From Salticus scenicus (taxonomy: Eukaryota; Arthropoda; Arachnida; Araneae; Salticidae), in assembly GCA_963930645.1 (NCBI GenBank), contig OZ005662.1, positions 97,014,436 through 97,078,435 on the forward strand: a DNA stretch of 64,000 bases. The letters run 5' to 3'. The notes beneath the pieces are model-generated. The model did no database searches. It had not been told where the DNA came from and saw only the letters and a list, made by a program, of their open reading frames with translations. The position numbers were made by a program, and so were the translations under genes. This document shows, piece after piece, positions 58,179 to 64,000 of this stretch. Position 1 is the first letter of the stretch, and the number at the start of each line of letters is the position of its first letter.

Positions 58179-58400
58179 CCCCTTAACGCGCGCTGTCCTC
58201 GCTGCGAGGACGCAAAATTTAAGATCCAGCTGCAAAAATTCATCTCGGAAATTTTTTAGCAAAAAATTACGTTTTTAACATATCAGAAAAGGCCAGTTTT
58301 TTTAACCTTAAAATTTAAAATTTCTTTTAGTTTAATTTAGTTTATGAATTCCGGTGGCAGTATAATTTAAATGATCCGAATTGTCTTGCGATGCAAAGGG
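58179..58400. mobile_element. piggyBac-type MITE 2
   Basis: TTAA, CCCCTTAACGCGCGCTG, hairpin GTCCTCGCTGCGAGGAC, AT-rich centre, right end reversed CCCTTTGCATCGCAAGAC, TTAA. 222 bp. Confidence 0.7.
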
Positions 58401-58520
58401 TTAAAAATATCTTGTTTACGTAATGAAATAAGTTAGAGCAATCTTGAGAAATTTAAACAAAGTCCAACTCTTTCCACTTTCTCTCCTTATTAACAGTTTT
58501 AAAAAAATTAGGAAAATAAT

Positions 58521-58896
58521 CTGGTATGTCACTCACACGACTTTCTCTTACCCTGAAATTTAATACTATAAATACAAGTTGCAGATTAAGAGGTAAGATA
58601 ACGAGAACTGTCATGTAAACCTATACAAAACAATTCAAATTAGGCTTCAGAAGAGTTTTATACGATAATTAGTTCTGTGTGAGGGGGCTACCACCCCCTC
58701 AACCCCCCGTTTCATTAATGCACCTACATTCATATAGAATTTAATTCGGTTATTAAAAAATAATTCTGTTTTTAAAAAATAATTTATTAAAATTATTATT
58801 TAAAAAAATTATCCTTTATGATAATGCAGATGATTTCCACATTAGAGAAGTAGTATAACACTAAATATCCAAAAAACAGTACATTTTACTCTCAAT

Positions 58897-58929
<33 letters not shown>

Positions 58930-59602
58930 TATATATATATATATATTTTAAGTAAAAAACATCTATAACTTTGTTTTAAATTATCACAGATTTATAGTTC
59001 AACCATTCGTTTTAAAGGTATTGGTGAGCTCTTCTGAATGATACCCATCATGAAAATTTACTCCCCTCGAGGGGGGACTTCCCCCCCCCAGGGGGGAGGC
59101 GAAGCTCCTACATACACAAAATCTTTTTCTCAGTTAACTATCTCTATTACAAAAAATATATATTCGTTTCATTTGGTTTAGTGCAGTCTACAGACGTTAA
59201 ACTCTACTTACCTGCAATTTCCCCCATAGACGTAATGTATTAGAATTCTCTTGATTGTCCCTGTACACGAACCATTTGCTTGATCTTAACGAAAAGCTTA
59301 CTGTAGCATGCCTATATGATACACATTTAGGATACCAAGTTTGAACTTTCTGCCATAATTTGTTTTTGAGATATGCTGATAACAGACAGACACACACACA
59401 AACACACACACAGAAACACAGACATGCACACAGACCATTTGCTAAAAACATGATTTTCGTATTCAGGGGACCTCAAAACGTGTAAATATAACAAAATCTC
59501 GCGTTTGAAAATTTGACCCAAAAACAATACTTTCTCTACCTTATGGGTAAGAGAAAGTAAAAACAATACTTTCTCTACCTTGTTGGTAAGAGAAAGTAAA
59601 AA
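58521..59602 (+). mobile_element. 1.1-kb CTTTCTCTTACC repeat
   Basis: Opens TCACTCACACGACTTTCTCT, passes C/G-rich runs and an (AC)n tract, then GGGGACCTCAAAACGTGTAA, and closes with two copies of the hairpin TACTTTCTCTACC..GGTAAGAGAAAGTA. Same block order as the CTTTCCGAACA family but different sequence. Confidence 0.6.
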
Positions 59603-60319
59603 TATTTTTATTTTTATCTTGCGATTATTAGGTAAAAAGTCATTCTTTCGATTACCATAACCTTTGTATTAAATAAATTTCCCTCATTAGAATGCAAAAC
59701 ACGTGGGATGGGATTATTAAGTACTCGCTATGTTTACTTTAATCTGAAAGCAATGAAACACACCTACGGTAATCAATTTGAAGCCTCGGGCGTCACATTC
59801 CTCCCTGGTAAAGAGTAATAAACGTCGCTTTAAAATTTGTCAACAAGATAATTGAAGAATTCTTTTAGCGTAAAATTAACATGCAAAGTAAGTTCTTTTC
59901 ACAAATGTGAAAGTGAGGTAATAAATTTTGTAACAGGGTAAAAATAAAATAATTTTGTCTTTGAACTGGAACAACTAGAAAGAGACAAGACGAGTTATAT
60001 AATTTTACAGAACTTTGCATAAAATTAGGAAGACTGTAAACAGTTTATGTCTGATAAAATTAAACATCTCACTGCCGATTTTACGACGTATTAAATTAGT
60101 TATACATCACTTTAAATATACATTTATAAAGTTTATATTTATTGCTTAAAAAATTTGCAGGGATAAAATGGGGTGTTTGGGGGTGGGGGGTGGAATTTGT
60201 ATTTTTTGTTTTGTAACCATAAAATTATTATACTCCTTAGAACAGAAAGTTCGTTCTAAAATGTAATATTTTAGTAAACAATAATATTAAAAATCTGAAT
60301 ATTCGTTTAAAAAAGAAAT

Positions 60320-60670
60320 TGGAGTTGGCGTAAGTGAACTTTTCTCAGTTCCCATCATACATTTTTTCTCATATATTTCTACTATAAGTCTATATGTCAT
60401 GCCATGATGAAAACAATTGATAGAGTGGCCTGCTCAAAAACTAAAATGCTCCACCCAATATGCTACCTTCCTCTCGTGACGATGCATTCATTTTTTCCTA
60501 ATTTCCTTTGTTGTTTTATTGGTGTCGGTTTCGCATTTTAGTTTTTATGCAATTTTATGTTAATTCTTATGCAATAATTCCAATAATGCAAGTTAATGCG
60601 AAATTGCTCTTTATTCTGCCATGTTTCGATTTTCTAATTTTCTATGATTTAAACCCTAGTTTTTAAATAT
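60320..60670 (-). mobile_element. 1.1-kb GTTCCCCAT repeat, decayed copy 3
   Basis: GTTGGCGTAAGTGAACTTTTCTCAGTTCCC-type start (first bases) and CCAATAATGCAAGTTAATGC follow copy 2 with many changes; only one end remains. Confidence 0.5.
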
Positions 60671-60771
60671 ACTTATAATTTGTATCTTTTCCAATACATT
60701 TTTTCTATTTAAAAGGAACAAATATATATATATGTATATATGTATAGATATATATAAATATATATAATATA

Positions 60772-60953
60772 CAGTCGAACCTCGTTAACTTGAATCTCAA
60801 GGGGGATAAAATATTTTTTCATGTTATCAACTGTTCATGCTACCAATAATCTTCATATAACTAAACTAATTTTCATTTTCACGGGGACTGTGGAAACAGT
60901 TCATGTTAAAAGTAATTCCCGTTAACAGTGTTCACGTTAACGAGGTTCGACAG
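60772..60953. mobile_element. pogo/Tigger-type MITE
   Basis: CAGTCGAACCTCGTTAAC and, reversed, CTGTCGAACCTCGTTAAC, TA on both sides, 182 bp. The sequence CGAACCTCGTTAA is typical of pogo-like termini. Confidence 0.85.
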
Positions 60954-60959
60954 TATATA

Positions 60960-63220
60960 CATACATATATGTTCGTATTATAACTAGTTTTTTTTTTTTT
61001 TTTTTTTTTACACCTATTTAATTTTTTTATTTTACCATTTGTTACTTAAATAGTGTGTGGTAAATATGGCATACAGTTCAATGGAAATCAGCAATAGCAA
61101 ATTAAAAGAATTAAAAATCACACTTTTATTCCAAAATGTACTAAAACTCCGCCGGTGCCGCTGAAGTTTATTAAAAATCAATCGCAAGATTTGACACAGA
61201 CGGAGAAACTTTTCCCATAGAATAAGCCATTTATAAATAATTTCAATGACGAATCCCTCTCAATAACAAAACAAGTGAGCCAGCAATGTTTATATTGATA
61301 CCTATGAAGTTACACGCCATATATGAAAACATCAATTTAGTTCTCCTACATTTAATAGCTAAAAGGTAGCTGAGGAAACGATACCAGGTCAAAACGGAAC
61401 AGTCTCTTGTGGAATACAGAAAATTACTATTCTATTGTTTTCTTTGGGTGGGAGAAGAATTATCTAGAAAAAAAAAATAAATAAATAAATAAACACTGGT
61501 TTCTAAAAGTAAAGGAAGAACTTGTTTTGTTTGTTTTCTCTTTTCTTTTATGCATGACTCTTAAGCAAATGAACATTCAGAACATAAAATCTGGATGACA
61601 TACTTTATATCAAATTATTGTTTGAATTTAATATATATATATTTTTTTTTTCACTGGGAAATAATTTGTAAACTGATATTAATTTTTTTTTTCTTTTAAC
61701 TATGTTTTGGGAGAAAGGAAATATAATAATAATAATTATTATTATTATTATTAAGTAAATGAAACATTATTTTAGGGATGTATTAAAAATTGGAAAAAAA
61801 ATGTACTAATGCTTAAAAATCAAATTTAAATCTTTTCTTTATTCTTTTCCTTCACTTTCTTTTTCTTTTATTTCCTTTTTTTTATATGAATAACCTTTTA
61901 AAAAATATGAATATGAAAACTAAATTTGGATGATTGATAATTACTTACTGAAATTTTAAATACTTAATTTATTATTACTATTTTATTATTATTTTTTTAC
62001 ATACTATTCTCTTAAGTCTGCCTTGATAAAAAGGGTTTTCGTTTATTTATTTATTTATTTATTTTATTTTGTTAAATTCTCCTTCCTGTTTTTCAATATT
62101 CATAGTTAGCTGTAATTTTTTTTTTTAACTTTTTATATGTACTTTTAATAATGTATAGTTGTCTAATTTATATCTCTTGTCATCAAATGCTGTTGAATTT
62201 CGTATGTTTTTAAGTTGTGAGAAGTTAAGGAAGTCGCTGAGAATGTATTTCAGGAATATTGGCTATACCTCTTTAGAAATTTCTCATGTTTCTTTTCATG
62301 CACGGAGGGGCTCCCCTAATAAAGGTCCCTCTTATGTCTTTTCAGATATCACTACATTTACATTTTTCAACATTTTTCTTATTTTAGTTATATACTTTCT
62401 TTTACAATACTTTTCACATTGGATTATAAATCACCTTTTTAGTATTCTCATTTGTTTACTTGCAGTTTGCTTGAAATAAAGTTATTTGCTTATATATATA
62501 AAAATATTTTCAAAAGACAAATGAATTTCCATCTAAAAAATATCAATTAATAGAAGAAATTTTTTAGCATTATTAATCTTAGTTTTTACTGAACTTTTAG
62601 GTCATAAAATAAATTTAACATGATAAACTTTAGATTTTTATTCTTGTCATTTTTAAGATAATCATTGCTGGAAATGTTCTCTTTTAGCCTGAATTTTTAC
62701 TTTCGGGCTAAAATCTCACTATTTTAAGATTGTCTGTTTTATTTTTCAGTGGCAACGAACAATATCGTTTCTATGGTAAAAGGTATAACCTGTAGAAAAA
62801 AAAAATAGATTTTTAGATCAGCAGTTGTAAATCAGTTTCGTAATATTGCAGAATCCGTCGAAAAAAAATATTTTTTTAAAAAAGGTAAATTATTGACATG
62901 GTAAGAATTTCATACTGAATCTGAAGAAATTACATATTTTGATCTCGGAAAATAAATTAAAGTAACCAAGTGATAAATAGAAAAAAAAGGAAGAAGAATA
63001 AGAAATTCATATAATTGATTAATAAATATTACTTGTAAAATTACTGTTATTATATATTTTATTTAATATTAATAATAACCAAAATTTTAGATCAACACCT
63101 TAATTTACCCTTTATTTTATCTTTTTTTTTTTTTTTTTTTTTTTTTTTGTTAAGGACATTGGTTTTTAGAAGTATCTACAGATTAGTAATCGTGTTCATA
63201 TTTTATTTTAATTACAATCC
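60960..63220. other. No confirmed gene
   Basis: AT-rich, with T runs (60990, 63122-63148) and ATT repeats near 61735. It contains the 106-codon frame listed separately. Confidence 0.45.
62159..62479 (+). CDS. Longest open frame (106 codons), unrecognised
   Basis: The frame begins with TTG; the first ATG is inside it. It encodes a polar half with ARRGSPNKGPS and then a hydrophobic stretch that could form one or two membrane segments. It ends just before an AATAAA-like sequence. The nucleotides are T-rich and the hydrophobic part may simply reflect that. No family was recognised. Probably a chance frame, listed because it is the longest in the window. Confidence 0.12.
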   Translation: MSNLYLLSSNAVEFRMFLSCEKLRKSLRMYFRNIGYTSLEISHVSFHARRGSPNKGPSYVFSDITTFTFFNIFLILVIYFLLQYFSHWIINHLFSILICLLAVCLK

Positions 63221-63228
63221 TTTTAATA

Positions 63229-63771
63229 CACTGAAAAAAAAATTATGTGACTGACATCTAGAAAATTAAATGTAGCTCTAGTAAATATAGTTCCACTTCA
63301 TCCTTCATTGAGAAAAAAAAAATTATACCGCCTTCATCTAGAACGAATAAATGGCAGTTTTCTAAATCCCTTAACTAGAAATATAGATTTCCGAGCTATG
63401 CACATAAGTAACGCCAATAAAATGAATAGATGAAATGATCGAGAATTTCTAGTCTACACTTCTAGATGGTGAAACAATATTTTGAATATTCTGAACCTTT
63501 TGCATGGAGAGAAATTCTCGCTTGATTATCTAGAATTGGGTCATAAACCAAGATTATAGTTGCTGAAACCCGCCTCTTGTGTTCGCATTTATTTGGAGAT
63601 ATTTTCAAATAGGTTTGACTTCGATAATATAGACAAACTCTCTAGAATTCTAATAGGTGTTTCTAGAACTCGCTTTCAAAGGGAACTAGAATTTATAAGG
63701 ATGACATGGAATTTTTTTTCTAGAGCCACAATTTAGATTCTAGATGTCAGTTACAGATTTTTTTCTTAGTG
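63229..63771. mobile_element. TIR element full of CTAGA motifs
   Basis: CACTGAAAAAAAAATT..GACTGACATCTAGA and reversed CACTAAGAAAAAAATC..AACTGACATCTAGA bound 543 bp. About a dozen CTAGA/TCTAG boxes are spread through it on both strands. hAT-like by terminus; no duplication seen. Confidence 0.65.
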
Positions 63772-64000
63772 TTATGAATTCTAATTTCCTTTGCTAGCGA
63801 TTTTTGAAAACGCCTATTAGAATTCAAGAGCGTTCTTCTGTATATCGTAGTCAAACGTATTTAAAAATATCCGCAAATAAACGTGAACATAAGCGGAGAG
63901 TTTTAGAACGGTAATTCTATTTTATGAATCAATTCTAGAAATAAAAGCGCGAATTTCTAAAGATACGAATTATTAATCAAAATTTATTGTACCGTTTGAT

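Noticed and set aside
59197..59566. Cysteine/valine-rich ORFs, one ending at a GTAAGT-like donor
   Set aside because: Made by an (AC)n tract in the 1.1-kb CTTTCTC repeat; the donor match is coincidental.

Overview
This is an AT-rich, repeat-saturated stretch of animal nuclear DNA. The only confident host-coding sequence is one 156-bp internal exon on the minus strand (9148-9303). It carries consensus splice sites and encodes the N-terminal core of an Amt-type ammonium transporter, so much of the window is probably intronic or intergenic DNA around that gene. The long introns, poly-A/T tracts, tRNA-derived SINEs, Tc1/mariner, piggyBac, hAT and Helitron families fit an arthropod, probably an arachnid. 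That is a judgement from repeat style and not a species call. No rRNA gene, CRISPR array, operon or prokaryotic feature was seen.

Layout. 1-790: tandem array with a period near 148 bp. 900-7700: remnants of a retroelement, a SINE, Helitron pieces, an 8-bp-TSD transposon, a Tc1-type palindromic MITE and a mariner derivative keeping its transposase C-terminus. 8.85-9.10 kb: foldback element beside the Amt exon. 9.8-12.9 kb: layered stack with two LTR copies, a small terminal-repeat element and a palindromic MITE split by a 1.1-kb repeat. 14-19 kb: Helitron end, MITEs and a tandem-unit element. 21.5-23.5 kb: a large foldback element and a single related arm. 24.3-27.3 kb: solo LTR, a decayed piggyBac inside another transposon, and the longest tandem-unit element. 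28.8-33.7 kb: dispersed repeats, mariner MITE, SINE and hAT. 33.9-37.5 kb: Helitron, duplicated block and solo LTR. 39.2-42.3 kb: four-layer nest. 43.9-49 kb: piggyBac MITEs and a complete non-autonomous Helitron. 49.1-50.3 kb: second 1.1-kb repeat. 51.0-53.2 kb: GC-rich hAT inside a TAA-TSD transposon. 54.4-64 kb: more MITEs, a third foldback element, a tRNA-Ser-like sequence and an element full of CTAGA motifs.

The most notable signal is a structured RNA motif in the arms of three unrelated-looking palindromic elements and in one single arm. Each has a CTGANGA box, a stem II, GAA, a short self-complementary stem III, one H nucleotide and a closing stem I. This is the layout of a type I hammerhead ribozyme with a minimal palindromic stem III. 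Two of the elements have 12-13 bp target duplications, so they may be Penelope-like LTR pairs or retrozyme-like elements. Every copy has one extra nucleotide after the CTGANGA box, so activity is uncertain.

All assignments come from reading the sequence alone. Superfamily names rest on termini and target-site duplications. Most open reading frames in the window are chance frames or lie inside repeats.
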